Notes under the pieces: model-generated | The model's input: only the letters and a program-made list of their open reading frames with translations | Told to the model about the DNA's origin: nothing | The model's database searches: none | NCBI RefSeq assembly: GCF_000422845.1 | Contig: NZ_AUGV01000009.1 | Span: 62,001 to 126,000, forward strand | DNA length: 64,000 nucleotides | From: Oceanobacter kriegii DSM 6294 | Lineage (GTDB): Bacteria > Pseudomonadota > Gammaproteobacteria > Pseudomonadales > Oceanobacteraceae | Direction of reading: 5' to 3' | Made by a program: the position numbers and the translations under genes | Shown here: positions 38,913-47,481 of the stretch, piece by piece | Position numbering within the stretch: the stretch's first letter is position 1 | Layout of the letters: each line of letters begins with the position of its first letter

Positions 38913-39746
38913 TTATTCAAAATATTCAGCAGAACCGGCCAGCAGCACCTTGGCTTCTTCCTGGGCCAGTCGATTAATCAGGGTCAGACCCTCGGCTTCG
39001 GGGTCGGCATTGATGACTTCGTTCAGCAGGCGGTCGTGAAGTTCCTGATCGAACATCAGACGGGCGTACTGCTTGGCGTACAGTACCTTGGCCATCAGGT
39101 GTTTGCCGTTGCTGTATTGTTGCGCTTGTTCAAAGTGGGCTTTACCAACCTCTGGCTTGCCGCCCAGTGAGGGTGGCAGCTGGGTTTCCATCACGCCAAG
39201 GTACACCTGCAAGGTGCCGTGGTCGTAACCCGGATCGTATTGCGCAACCCATTGCATCAGGGCCTTGGTTTTGCCCAGTTCGGCAATGGCACCCCAGTCG
39301 TCGCTGTTGGCCTGAATCCAGCCGGCTTTGGCGGTGGCGTAGGCGTAAAAGACTTCAATGTCATCTTCGTCAAAGTCTTCGTTCAGCACAGCCAGCATTT
39401 TGTCCTGTGGCTGTTTGACGGCTTCGCAGGCATCGTCGTCGTATTCACACAAGGCGCGGGTGGAGTATTCCAGTGCACGGTCGGCCATGTTTTTGGCTTG
39501 CTGTGGGTCTTTTGAGAACACACCAGAGTAGGCGCCGTAGAGCTTGGCGGCCGAGATCAGGAAGTCTTCGTTTTCCGGGTAGGTCAGTACCAGAGCATCC
39601 AGCAGCAGCAGGTAGGCTGGCGCGCCGGCGGCAACCACTTCCGGGTTGGGGTTGTTCATCATCGAACGGGACAGGTTCTTCGGCAGGTTGCCAACCGAAC
39701 AGGCAGCCAGCGACAGGGCCGCCAGGCAGAGAATCAGTTTCTTCAT
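38913..39746 (-). CDS. TRAP-associated TPR lipoprotein TatT
   Basis: A 277-residue predicted lipoprotein with lipobox SLAAC (MKKLILCLAALSLAACSVG) and a mature part built of about four TPR-like helical hairpins (e.g. DFLISAAKLYGAYSGVF, VFYAYATAKAGWIQANSDDW, HFEQAQQYSNGKHLMAKVLYA). It matches TatT (Tp0956-like) proteins, which form trimers that bind DctP subunits and may pass hydrophobic ligands to them. The ATG at 39746 gives a proper signal; longer frames upstream lack one. It is first in the tatT-dctP-dctQ-dctM operon. Confidence 0.85.
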   Translation of the reverse strand: MKKLILCLAALSLAACSVGNLPKNLSRSMMNNPNPEVVAAGAPAYLLLLDALVLTYPENEDFLISAAKLYGAYSGVFSKDPQQAKNMADRALEYSTRALCEYDDDACEAVKQPQDKMLAVLNEDFDEDDIEVFYAYATAKAGWIQANSDDWGAIAELGKTKALMQWVAQYDPGYDHGTLQVYLGVMETQLPPSLGGKPEVGKAHFEQAQQYSNGKHLMAKVLYAKQYARLMFDQELHDRLLNEVINADPEAEGLTLINRLAQEEAKVLLAGSAEYFE

Positions 39747-40013
39747 CACAGACTTCGCTTCACACGTTCTCATCGAGATTAACTTTATAACCGGACAGGA
39801 ATGCTCAAAATTGCGCGCCATTGTACACACCTTAATGCGGCCGTTTAATGACCCTGACTCACAAGGGCCCTGACGGTTCGTCAGCAGGGGCTGTAAATCA
39901 CTGTTTTGCTGGTGACAGTAATTGACACTTGTGCTGCAGGGAGTTGTTAGCCATCAGGAAGTGTGGACGGTGTGGCGAGAATTGCTGCTTGAATGCAGGA
40001 ATGTCAGCGTTGC

Positions 40014-40038
40014 TATCGAGAGCAAGCTCTCTCCCACA
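40014..40038. repeat. REP-like palindrome GAGAGCAAGCTCTC
   Basis: ATCGAGAGCAAGCTCTCTCCCACA is the same half-element (palindrome GAGAGCAAGCTCTC plus CTCCCAC end) found at 5018, 7703 and 7901; here the partner palindrome is missing and a heptamer array follows within a few bases. Confidence 0.7.
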
Positions 40039-40048
40039 ATTCTGCCCG

Positions 40049-40086
40049 ACTCCCGACTCCCGACTCCCGACTCCCGACTCCCGACT
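40049..40086. repeat. Heptamer microsatellite (GACTCCC)n
   Basis: About five consecutive seven-base units of CCCGACT phase lie against the stop of the sigma-54 activator gene and directly follow a REP-like palindrome, the same arrangement as the (GACAACT) array at 7971-8038. Confidence 0.92.
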
Positions 40087-40088
40087 CC

Positions 40089-41492
40089 TCAGCCCCGCGG
40101 CTGTTTGGCTTTGGCGAGTTTGCGATAGAGGGTGCGTTCGCTGATGTTGAGTGCGGCAGCCAGTTCGGCGTTGTCGCCGTTGTAGCTTTCCAGCAGACCG
40201 TTCAGGTAGTGCATTTCCAGTTGTTCCAGCGGCACAGCAGGGAGGTCGGCAAAGGCTTCAGCAAAGGCGTCTGTCATGTCTTCGATGTCATTTTGCATCG
40301 AGGCCTCCGCTGCATTGAGCGGTGTTTCGAGCGGGATTGCGCTGTGGCCAGTTGAGGCTAGGATGGCGGGGAGCTGCAGGTGTTGCGGTTCAATGCGGTC
40401 GCTGTCACACAGCAAAATTGCCCGCTCGATGCGGTTGCGCAGTTCGCGGATGTTGCCGGCAAAGTGTTGTTGGGCAAGCCAGTGGCGGGCGCTGTCGGAC
40501 AGCTGGATCGGACGATCGTATTTCAGCTGTTTCAGTATCCGTTCGGCGATCGGCACGATGTCCTGACGGCGTTCGTGGAGGGACGGCAGCAAGATAGGGA
40601 ACGGCGATATGCGGTAGTACAGGTCCTGACGGAAGCGGCCTTCGGCGACCATTTCCAGCAGGTTGCGGTGGGTGGCGCAAATCAGTCGGAAGTTGGCTTT
40701 GCGTTCGGTCACGCTGCCTACCGGGCGATAGGTGCCGGTTTCGATCAGGCGCAGCAGTTTTACCTGCATGGGCAGTGGAATGTCGCCGACTTCGTCAAGA
40801 AACAGGGTGCCGCCTTCGGCGGACGAAACCAGCCCTTGTTTGCGCTGGCTGGCACCGGTAAAGGCGCCTTTTTCGTGGCCGAATAGCTCGCTTTCAAACA
40901 GGCTTTCGCTAAGGCCAGAGCATTCCACGGTAACGAACGGCCGTTTGGCGCGGTCGCTGTGTTCATGCAGGTATTGGGCAGCCAGTTCCTTGCCGGTGCC
41001 GGATTCGCCCAGCAGCAACACACTGATGTCTGACGGTGCGGCGCGGCTTAATAATTCCAGCATCTGATTAAAGGCCGGGCTGAAGCCAACCATGCGGTTT
41101 TTCTCAAACCGATCCGGGGCATGCACCTGATGCATGATTTCTACGAAGTATTCGATCTCGCCAGCGCTGTTGTGTACCGGGGTCAGTTCGACATCAATGT
41201 GCTCTTTGCCATTGGGAGTGTTGTGAATGTGCAGTACCCGCTGGCGCTGATTGGTGCGCAGACAGCCTTGCAGCGGGCAGTCTTCGCCAGCGCGGTCGCA
41301 GGGTGCTTCGTAGCCATGGGAGACTTCATAACAGTGCCGGCCCAGCAATGCCGTGCTGCCAGAGTAGGCTTCCCGGTAGGCGCGGTTGGCGGCCCGGATC
41401 ACGTAGTTGCGATCCATCAGAATCGCCGGTGAGGCAAAAGCGTCCAGTAGGGAAGAAATGGCCGGAATAGTTGGGTAGGCATTGTCTGACAT
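40089..41492 (-). CDS. Sigma-54-dependent transcriptional activator with PAS sensor
   Basis: A 467-residue enhancer-binding protein. An N-terminal PAS domain (about 8-125) carries Cys54, Cys65, Cys72 and Cys77 (spacing C-x10-C-x6-C-x4-C), a layout that could bind a metal or Fe-S cluster or sense redox state. The AAA+ domain (about 133-370) has Walker A GESGTGKE at 162-169 and the sigma-54 contact loop GAFTGA at 209-214. The C-terminus (about 425-465) is a Fis-type helix-turn-helix ([19 protein letters not shown]). The ATG at 41492 is preferred to a TTG three codons upstream. It is divergent from cydABX, which has a sigma-54 promoter, and upstream of the TRAP operon on the same strand; cyd is the likelier target. 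Confidence 0.9.
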   Translation of the reverse strand: MSDNAYPTIPAISSLLDAFASPAILMDRNYVIRAANRAYREAYSGSTALLGRHCYEVSHGYEAPCDRAGEDCPLQGCLRTNQRQRVLHIHNTPNGKEHIDVELTPVHNSAGEIEYFVEIMHQVHAPDRFEKNRMVGFSPAFNQMLELLSRAAPSDISVLLLGESGTGKELAAQYLHEHSDRAKRPFVTVECSGLSESLFESELFGHEKGAFTGASQRKQGLVSSAEGGTLFLDEVGDIPLPMQVKLLRLIETGTYRPVGSVTERKANFRLICATHRNLLEMVAEGRFRQDLYYRISPFPILLPSLHERRQDIVPIAERILKQLKYDRPIQLSDSARHWLAQQHFAGNIRELRNRIERAILLCDSDRIEPQHLQLPAILASTGHSAIPLETPLNAAEASMQNDIEDMTDAFAEAFADLPAVPLEQLEMHYLNGLLESYNGDNAELAAALNISERTLYRKLAKAKQPRG

Positions 41493-41510
41493 ATTTGGCA
41501 AAGCTTATGA

Positions 41511-41552
41511 CAAATTTGTCTTGATGGTGCGACAGGTTTGCCATATTGGCAA
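41511..41552. promoter_or_regulatory. Two palindromes, candidate activator-binding sites
   Basis: GACAAATTTGTC (41511-41522) is a perfect palindrome, and TTGCCATATTGGCAA (41538-41552) has perfect 6-bp arms. They lie about 175-215 bp upstream of the cydA -24 element, the usual distance for an enhancer, and just before the activator's own start, allowing autoregulation. Confidence 0.5.
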
Positions 41553-41724
41553 GTAGCTTTCCACAAATCCTCTAGGCCAGCTTTTATTGGCCAGTTAATT
41601 TTCCTTCAAAGTTATCTTTTGTGAGTCGATTTATCTGGCTCGTAATGTCCAAATCCAGTCGGCTTATTGACGTGTCTCAATGAAAAATTGGACTGACCAC
41701 TTTCCTGTGATCCATTTCAAAGTC

Positions 41725-41740
41725 TGGCACTCGGCTTGCT
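41725..41740 (+). promoter_or_regulatory. Sigma-54 (-24/-12) promoter of cydABX
   Basis: TGGCACTCGGCTTGCT fits the consensus TGGCAC-N5-TTGCW at every fixed position, with the GG and GC dinucleotides exactly ten bases apart. Transcription should start near 41751, leaving a leader of about 210 nt. The RpoN gene is in this window and a sigma-54 activator gene lies immediately divergent. Confidence 0.85.
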
Positions 41741-41750
41741 ATTCCTCTCA

Positions 41751-41960
41751 GAAACAGGGACCCGTTGGTTGACATCTCTCATGGCTGCGACTTCCGGTCG
41801 CATCGGTCCTGTGAGGGGCGGCGGGTAAGCTGCGGCGGCAGCTGAGCACCCATCGATCATCGTTCAGACCCGGCGTGGCGAGTGACGCGCCGGTTATTCA
41901 GTGACATTCACTCACATCTTAATCATCAACGTTCTGGGGCGTTGCCTTTGGAGGATAGCC
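41751..41960 (+). other. Long structured 5' leader of cydA
   Basis: Between the expected start site and cydA the sequence holds several local hairpins: GCGACTTCCGGTCGC (about 41788), AGCTGCGGCGGCAGCT (about 41829), GGCGTGGC...GCGCC (about 41873-41891) and AACG...CGTT (about 41930-41943). GGAGG at 41950 is the cydA ribosome site. No known riboswitch class was recognised. Confidence 0.45.
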
Positions 41961-43586
41961 ATGATCAGTGAAACCATGGTGGAGCTGTCGCGGTGGCAGT
42001 TTGCGATTACTGCGCTGTATCACTTTCTGTTTGTACCCCTGACCCTGGGGTTGTCGTTCATTCTGGCCATTATGGAATCTGCTTACGTGATGACGGGTAA
42101 GCAGGTTTATAAGGACATGGTGAAGTTCTGGGGCAAGTTGTTCGGTATCAACTTTGCGCTGGGCGTTACCACCGGTCTGACCATGGAATTCCAGTTTGGT
42201 ACCAACTGGGCTTACTACTCCCACTATGTCGGGGACATCTTCGGTGCGCCGCTGGCGATTGAAGGTCTGATGGCGTTCTTCCTGGAAAGCACCTTTGTGG
42301 GTTTGTTCTTCTTTGGCTGGGACCGCATGAGCAAGTTGCAGCATCTGGCGACCACCTGGCTGGTGGCGCTGGGCTCCAACTTTTCGGCGCTGTGGATTCT
42401 GATTGCCAACGGCTGGATGCAAAACCCGGTGGGTGCCGAGTTCAACATCGACACCATGCGCATGGAAATGACCAGCTTTGCCGACGTGCTGTTTAACCCG
42501 GTGGCGCAGGTGAAGTTTGTTCATACCGTGTCGGCCGGTTACATCACCGGTGCCATGTTTGTGCTGGGGATTTCTTCGTACTACATGCTGAAAAAGCGTG
42601 ACCTGCCGTTTGCCCGTCGCTCGTTTGCCATTGCATCCAGCTTTGGTATGGCAGCGATTCTGAGTGTGATTCTGCTGGGTGACGAATCCGGCTATGAAAT
42701 TGGCGACGTTCAGAAAACCAAGTTGGCAGCTATTGAAGCCGAGTGGCACACCCACGAGGCGCCGGCGGCGTTTACGCTGATTGGTCTGCCAAATGAAGAC
42801 ACCATGGAGACCGATTACGCCATCAAGATTCCTTACGTGCTGGGCCTGATTGCTACTCGTTCGACCACCGAGGAAGTGACCGGTATTTCCGATTTGCTGG
42901 TGGAGCACGAAGACCGCATTCGCAATGGTATGGATGCCTATCAACTGTTCAATGACCTGAAAGCCGGAGACAAATCAGAAGCTAACATCGCTGCTTTTGA
43001 CGATGTGAAGGACGACCTGGGTTACGGCCTGCTGCTGAAGCGTTACACCGACAACGTCGTGGATGCTACCGACGAGCAAATCAAGGCGGCAGCACGGGAC
43101 TCCATTCCACCGGTAGCGCCTATGTTCTTTACCTTCCGCATCATGGTGGCGATGGGCTTCCTGATGTTGATTCTGGTGGCACTGGCGTTCTGGCACTCCG
43201 CCCGCCAGACCATCGACCAGCAAACCTGGCTGCAAAAAGCCCTGCTGTGGGCGATTCCGGTGCCCTGGATTGCCTGTGAAATGGGCTGGTTCGTGGCGGA
43301 ATTTGGCCGTCAGCCGTGGTCGATTGGCGAAGTCCTGCCAACCTTCCTGTCAGCGTCTACCCGTTCCGAGCTGGATCTGATTCTGAGCATCGCCTTCTTT
43401 GTGTTGCTGTACACCGGCTTCCTGATTGCCGAAGTGTACCTGATGTTCAAGTACGCCCGTCTGGGGCCATCCGCCCTGCACACGGGTCGTTACCACCATG
43501 AAAGCGGTGCAGAAGAGGGAGCTGAGCATGCCGGTTCTGCAACCCCCGCCACTCAACCCATGCTGTCTCGCAAAGACAACGCCTGA
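41961..43586 (+). CDS. cydA: Cytochrome bd ubiquinol oxidase subunit I
   Basis: A 541-residue CydA very close to E. coli. His21 in [13 protein letters not shown] corresponds to the heme b595 ligand His19; the GRQPW quinol motif is present near 444. The long insert between helices (about 255-390, containing [14 protein letters not shown] and KKDLGYGLL-like [14 protein letters not shown]) marks the long-Q-loop type. It oxidises quinol and reduces oxygen at high affinity and tolerates nitric oxide and sulfide. The ATG at 41961 has GGAGG upstream; the frame is open further up but unlike the family. Confidence 0.97.
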   Translation: MISETMVELSRWQFAITALYHFLFVPLTLGLSFILAIMESAYVMTGKQVYKDMVKFWGKLFGINFALGVTTGLTMEFQFGTNWAYYSHYVGDIFGAPLAIEGLMAFFLESTFVGLFFFGWDRMSKLQHLATTWLVALGSNFSALWILIANGWMQNPVGAEFNIDTMRMEMTSFADVLFNPVAQVKFVHTVSAGYITGAMFVLGISSYYMLKKRDLPFARRSFAIASSFGMAAILSVILLGDESGYEIGDVQKTKLAAIEAEWHTHEAPAAFTLIGLPNEDTMETDYAIKIPYVLGLIATRSTTEEVTGISDLLVEHEDRIRNGMDAYQLFNDLKAGDKSEANIAAFDDVKDDLGYGLLLKRYTDNVVDATDEQIKAAARDSIPPVAPMFFTFRIMVAMGFLMLILVALAFWHSARQTIDQQTWLQKALLWAIPVPWIACEMGWFVAEFGRQPWSIGEVLPTFLSASTRSELDLILSIAFFVLLYTGFLIAEVYLMFKYARLGPSALHTGRYHHESGAEEGAEHAGSATPATQPMLSRKDNA

Positions 43587-43601
43587 TCAGGAGAACAGAC
43601 G

Positions 43602-44741
43602 ATGGATTACGAAATTCTGAAAGTCATCTGGTGGGTGCTGGTCGGCGTGCTGCTGATTGGCTTCGCCGTAACTGACGGCTTCGATATGGGCGTCACAGCC
43701 CTGCTGCGCATCATTGGTCGCACCGACAACGAGCGCCGGGTCATGCTCAACACGGTTGGCCCGCACTGGGACGGTAACCAGGTGTGGTTTATCACCGCCG
43801 GTGGGGCGATCTTTGCCGCCTGGCCAGTGGTCTACGCGGTGGCGTTTTCCGGTTTTTACTGGGCTTTGCTGCTGGTGTTGTTCAGCCTGTTTTTCCGTCC
43901 GGTAGGCTTTGAATACCGCGCCAAGGTCGACGACGACCGCTGGCGCTTGCTGTGGGATACCGGCCTGTCGATTGGCGGCGCGGTGCCTTCGCTGGTGTTC
44001 GGTGTGGCGTTTGGCAACCTGCTGTTGGGGGTTCCGTTCCACTTTGATGAGTACATGCGTTCTTTCTATACCGGTTCGTTCTGGGCGCTGCTGAACCCGT
44101 TTGCGCTGGTGTGCGGACTGGTATCGCTGGGCATGCTGATGATGCACGGAGCGACCTGGCTGCAAATGCGTACCGTGGGCGAGTTGCATAACCGTGCCCG
44201 TCGCTGGGGTGCCGCTCTGGCGGTGCTGGTGGCAGCGCTGTTTGCGCTGGCGGGCATCTGGATCTGGATGGGCATCGACGGTTACAGCATTGTGGCCACC
44301 ACCAAAGACACTGCCGGTGTGATCACACCGCTGGATAAAACCGTGATCACCGAAACCGGTGGCTGGCTGAATAATTACGGCCTCTACCCATGGATGATTG
44401 CAGCGCCGCTGCTGGGCTTTCTGGGGCTGGCAGCAACAGCTTTGTTCTCGGCGTCCAACAAGTCCACGCTGGCGTTTATCTCCAGCTCTGTGGCGGTGGC
44501 TGGCATCATCCTGACAGCGGGCTTCTCCATGTTCCCATTCCTGATGCCATCCAGTCTGAACGCCAACCACAGCCTGACCATGTGGGACGTGGTGTCCAGC
44601 GAAATGACGCTGACCATTATGTTCTGGGTGGCGATGGTGTTTGTACCCATCATTCTGGCTTACACCGTGTGGGGCTACTACAAAATGTGGGGCCGTCTGA
44701 CCACTGACTTTATTGAAGCCAACAAATACAGCACTTACTGA
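43602..44741 (+). CDS. cydB: Cytochrome bd ubiquinol oxidase subunit II
   Basis: A 379-residue membrane protein, eight to nine helices, with family landmarks VTDGFDMGVTALLRIIGRTDNERRVMLNTVGPHWDGNQVW (key GFDMG, NTVGPHWDGNQVW) and FYWALLLVLFSLFFRPVGFEYR. It partners CydA and stabilises the oxidase. It begins 15 bp after cydA with an AGGAGAA site. The small subunit gene follows 63 bp later. Confidence 0.97.
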   Translation: MDYEILKVIWWVLVGVLLIGFAVTDGFDMGVTALLRIIGRTDNERRVMLNTVGPHWDGNQVWFITAGGAIFAAWPVVYAVAFSGFYWALLLVLFSLFFRPVGFEYRAKVDDDRWRLLWDTGLSIGGAVPSLVFGVAFGNLLLGVPFHFDEYMRSFYTGSFWALLNPFALVCGLVSLGMLMMHGATWLQMRTVGELHNRARRWGAALAVLVAALFALAGIWIWMGIDGYSIVATTKDTAGVITPLDKTVITETGGWLNNYGLYPWMIAAPLLGFLGLAATALFSASNKSTLAFISSSVAVAGIILTAGFSMFPFLMPSSLNANHSLTMWDVVSSEMTLTIMFWVAMVFVPIILAYTVWGYYKMWGRLTTDFIEANKYSTY

Positions 44742-44804
44742 TACTGACTGGTCTTGCAGGCCTGGTTGGATGGGCCTGCAAGACACCCGATAGAGGAAAA
44801 TACG

Positions 44805-44915
44805 ATGTGGTACTTTGCCTGGATTCTTGGCGTATTGCTGGCCTGTTCATTTGGCATCATGAATGCCATGTGGCTGGAATTTTACGAAGACATGGACCGC
44901 GATGCCGACGCCTGA
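44805..44915 (+). CDS. cydX: Cytochrome bd small subunit CydX
   Basis: A 36-residue single-helix protein starting MWYFAWILGVLLACSFG, nearly identical to the E. coli CydX N-terminus, with a charged tail (EFYEDMDRDADA). CydX is needed for stable heme d binding in E. coli bd oxidase. The ATG is nine bases after TAGAGGAAA. The frame is too short for standard gene finders, but order after cydB and the N-terminal motif are decisive. Confidence 0.95.
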   Translation: MWYFAWILGVLLACSFGIMNAMWLEFYEDMDRDADA

Positions 44916-44940
44916 TTGGGCGTTGGTTCCATCTGAAAAC

Positions 44941-44985
44941 GAGAACCAGTAACTATTGTGAGCAAGGAAGCTGGCACTGGTTCTC
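44941..44985. repeat. 10-bp perfect inverted repeat after cydX
   Basis: GAGAACCAGT (44941-44950) and ACTGGTTCTC (44976-44985) can pair over a 25-base loop. There is no T-run, so it may stabilise the cyd mRNA end or be a weak terminator. Confidence 0.6.
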
Positions 44986-45090
44986 AAACAGAATGATGAC
45001 GGCTTGTTCAGGAAAACGGCGCTGCTTATAACGCTTCGCACTGGCTGAATACAGCCTCAACATCATTCAACGGATTTCCTGGAGCATCGT

Positions 45091-46179
45091 ATGGAAGCGA
45101 ACTCACCGGCTGCCGCGGCAGCGTCTTCATCCCCGGCGAACGCTCGGGTTTCTCGCGTTCAATTCAGCGGCAAAGGCGGCGAATATTTCCGTCTGTGGAT
45201 TGTGAACGCCTTGCTGACACTGGTTACCCTGGGGCTGTACAGCCCGTGGGCGAAAGTGCGCAACACCCAATACCTGTACGGTCATACCTCGGTGGATAGC
45301 CATCGCTTTGCTTTTCTGGCAACTCCTATTCAGATTCTGAAAGGCCGTTTGATCGCGTTGGCGGTGATTGTGGTGGCGAGTTTTATTGGTGCCATTCACC
45401 CAGCGATCCAACTGGTTATTTCGCTGGCGTTTATCGGCACGCTGCCATGGCTGATCCTGCAAGGCATCCGCTTTGCGCTGCGTATGACCTCTTACCGCAA
45501 TGTTCGCTTTGACTTCACCGGCACGTATGGCGGCATGCTGCTGCGCTTCTTTGTGTTTCCGATGCTGAGCGTATTCACCCTGTTCTTGGCAATGCCATGG
45601 GTAACCAGGGAAATCGACAATTACCTGCATAACCACGTCAAGTGGGGTGATCAGGCGTTTGAACTGAACAACCGCACTGGTGAGTACTACATCACCGCCC
45701 TGATTTGTGGTGCGTTTATGGTGGTCTTGTACGCGGTGATCTTCGCCGCTGGTGGCGCTGCATTCTTCGCCATCGCGGTAGCCGATGCCCCAAGCGCCAG
45801 CGTGATTCTGGGTGCTATTGGTGTGTACCTGGTGTTCATTGCCGGCATGGAGCTGATTCGTGGCATTTGGGTAGCGCGTATTCGCAACCACGTAATGAAC
45901 AACCTGACGGTTGGCCATGTGGCAAGCTTCAAAAGCGATGTGCCTGCTGGCGCCACCGCACTGATGATGCTGACCAACTTGCTGATGCTGGTCTTTACAT
46001 TGGGTTTGGCGTTCCCGGTAACCCGTATTCGCATGGCGCGTTTGCTGAGTCAGCACACTGAAATCGCCGTCGATCCGGTAGCTGCTGATGCCGTGGTAAA
46101 CCGCGTTGAAAGCCGTGACAGTGCCTTCGGTGAAGAAGCCGCCGATCTGCTGGACGTTGGTACGGCAGTGCTGGGCTAA
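45091..46179 (+). CDS. DUF898 (YjgN-like) integral membrane protein
   Basis: A 362-residue membrane protein of the YjgN/DUF898 family. A polar N-terminus (about 1-35) precedes about six helices; family landmarks are FSGKGGEYFRLWIVNALLTLVTLGLYSPWAKVRNTQYLYGHT (key GEYFRLWI, GLYSPWAKVR, YLYGHT) and a second LGLAFPVTRIRMARLL repeat. The function is unknown. Its stop overlaps the start of an M48 peptidase gene (TAATG), so the two are coupled and may act together at the membrane. Confidence 0.87.
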   Translation: MEANSPAAAAASSSPANARVSRVQFSGKGGEYFRLWIVNALLTLVTLGLYSPWAKVRNTQYLYGHTSVDSHRFAFLATPIQILKGRLIALAVIVVASFIGAIHPAIQLVISLAFIGTLPWLILQGIRFALRMTSYRNVRFDFTGTYGGMLLRFFVFPMLSVFTLFLAMPWVTREIDNYLHNHVKWGDQAFELNNRTGEYYITALICGAFMVVLYAVIFAAGGAAFFAIAVADAPSASVILGAIGVYLVFIAGMELIRGIWVARIRNHVMNNLTVGHVASFKSDVPAGATALMMLTNLLMLVFTLGLAFPVTRIRMARLLSQHTEIAVDPVAADAVVNRVESRDSAFGEEAADLLDVGTAVLG

Positions 46180-47327
46180 TGTCCGACGGTCTGACTGCCG
46201 TTCGCGGCGTGTTTCAATTTGCAGCGGCGGCCCGTTCAACGGCCGCCGTTGCGCGTTCTGATGACACCGGTGCGATTCAGGTGCTGCAACAGCAGGACAA
46301 CGCCGGTCTGCATTACGCCAGCCCAGAGCAATTCGATCTGGCGGCTGCCATTCCCGGTTTGCCGCAGGAAGTGCTGTTTGCCGACGGTTCGCGTTTTATC
46401 CCCGATGATCCGAACTGGCGCTGGCCATCGGCGGCCTTGCGTTCGCGCTGGCTGGAGTGGTTGGAAAACCATTGGCTGGCGATTCTTGCCGCAGCCTTGC
46501 TGGTGCCTTTCGTCACCGCCTGGACGCTGGTGAAAGGGGTTCCCATGCTGTCGGTGGTGGTGGCCGATCACGTTCCTGAGGTGGTCATCAAAAGCAGCAG
46601 TAGCGGGACGCTGGATACCCTCGATGCAACGCTGTTTTCTCCCTCTACTCTGAGCAAGCAACAGCGCCTGGCTGTGAATCAGCAATGGCTGCAACTGGCA
46701 GAACGGGCTGGGCTGGAAGCGCAACGCTATCAGCTGACCTTCCGTCAGTGGGGCGATGACGATGCGGTCGCCAATGCCTTTGCCTTGCCGGACGGCACGC
46801 TGGTGTTAACCGACCGGCTGGTACACCTGATGCAGGACGATCCTGATGCCCTGAACGCGGTGCTGCTGCATGAGGTTGGTCATGTATATCATCGCCACGG
46901 CATCGAAATGATGGCCCAGAGTGCAACTATGTCGCTGGCCATTGCCATGATGTTGGGCTCGGTGGATGGGATTGCGGACGTGATGCTGGGTGCCGGTGTG
47001 GGCCTGGTGCAAAACGGCTTTTCGCGGGATATGGAACGCGAAGCCGACTTGTATGCCTTCCGCAAGTTGGCCGACAGTGGCCGCGATGCCAATGACTTAG
47101 CCCGCGCCATGCTGTTGTTGCAAGGGAACAACCGTGAGCTGGAAGCAACGGCTGCCTCGGAAGACACGGACAACAGCGGCTGGCTGGAAGAGTCCAATCG
47201 TCAGCAGCTGATGGAATACCTCAGCACCCATCCAATGACCAATGAACGCATCGAGCTGGCCAGGAGCATCGCCCATTGTCAGCAAGAGGGTGGCAGTTGG
47301 CGACAGTGTTACCAGCAGGCTCAATAG
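46179..47327 (+). CDS. M48-family zinc metalloprotease
   Basis: A 382-residue membrane protease. A cytoplasmic N-terminus (about 1-95) precedes one membrane helix (about 97-118), then a periplasmic M48 domain with zinc motif HEVGH (His231, Glu232, His235) and the third ligand expected in MEREADLYAFRKL. M48 enzymes of this kind (Oma1/BepA-like) act in envelope protein quality control. It is translationally coupled to the DUF898 gene; a terminator follows 20 bases on. Substrates are unknown. Confidence 0.9.
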   Translation: MSDGLTAVRGVFQFAAAARSTAAVARSDDTGAIQVLQQQDNAGLHYASPEQFDLAAAIPGLPQEVLFADGSRFIPDDPNWRWPSAALRSRWLEWLENHWLAILAAALLVPFVTAWTLVKGVPMLSVVVADHVPEVVIKSSSSGTLDTLDATLFSPSTLSKQQRLAVNQQWLQLAERAGLEAQRYQLTFRQWGDDDAVANAFALPDGTLVLTDRLVHLMQDDPDALNAVLLHEVGHVYHRHGIEMMAQSATMSLAIAMMLGSVDGIADVMLGAGVGLVQNGFSRDMEREADLYAFRKLADSGRDANDLARAMLLLQGNNRELEATAASEDTDNSGWLEESNRQQLMEYLSTHPMTNERIELARSIAHCQQEGGSWRQCYQQAQ

Positions 47328-47348
47328 GCTGGTAGCGCAGGCAGAAAC

Positions 47349-47387
47349 AGCCCGGGCCTGACTTTACTTGCGCCCGGGCTGTTTTTT
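47349..47387 (+). terminator. Intrinsic terminator after the M48 protease gene
   Basis: AGCCCGGGC (47349-47357) pairs with GCCCGGGCT (47372-47380), followed by G and six T. Confidence 0.95.
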
Positions 47388-47481
47388 AAAATCTATATTC
47401 CTTTATGTTTATCTGGTGTTGTATTCTGTTGATTCATCGTACAGCGGGGCCGTTGGCTCTGGCCCGGACAGGAGAGGTGAC

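Larger units (their letters stand above)
39747..40088. other. 342-bp gap with a REP-like palindrome and heptamer array
   Basis: From the right it holds a heptamer array (40049-40086), a REP-like palindrome (40014-40038) and a stretch with CCCTGACGG/CCGTCAGGG-like complementarity near 39861-39885. The promoter of the TRAP operon should be in the part nearest 39747. I looked for a sigma-54 -24/-12 match on the minus strand and did not find one with correct spacing. Confidence 0.55.

Noticed and set aside
37890-39170. Plus-strand open frame (426 codons) across dctP and tatT
   Set aside because: Antisense to two genes with clear families; codon periodicity belongs to the minus strand.
39747-39900. 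Sigma-54 promoter for the TRAP operon on the minus strand
   Set aside because: TGGC at about 39822 is followed by GC three bases too far away, so the spacing rule fails.
43587-44786. Minus-strand open frame (399 codons) across cydB
   Set aside because: Shadow of cydB; His/Gln-rich product without motifs.
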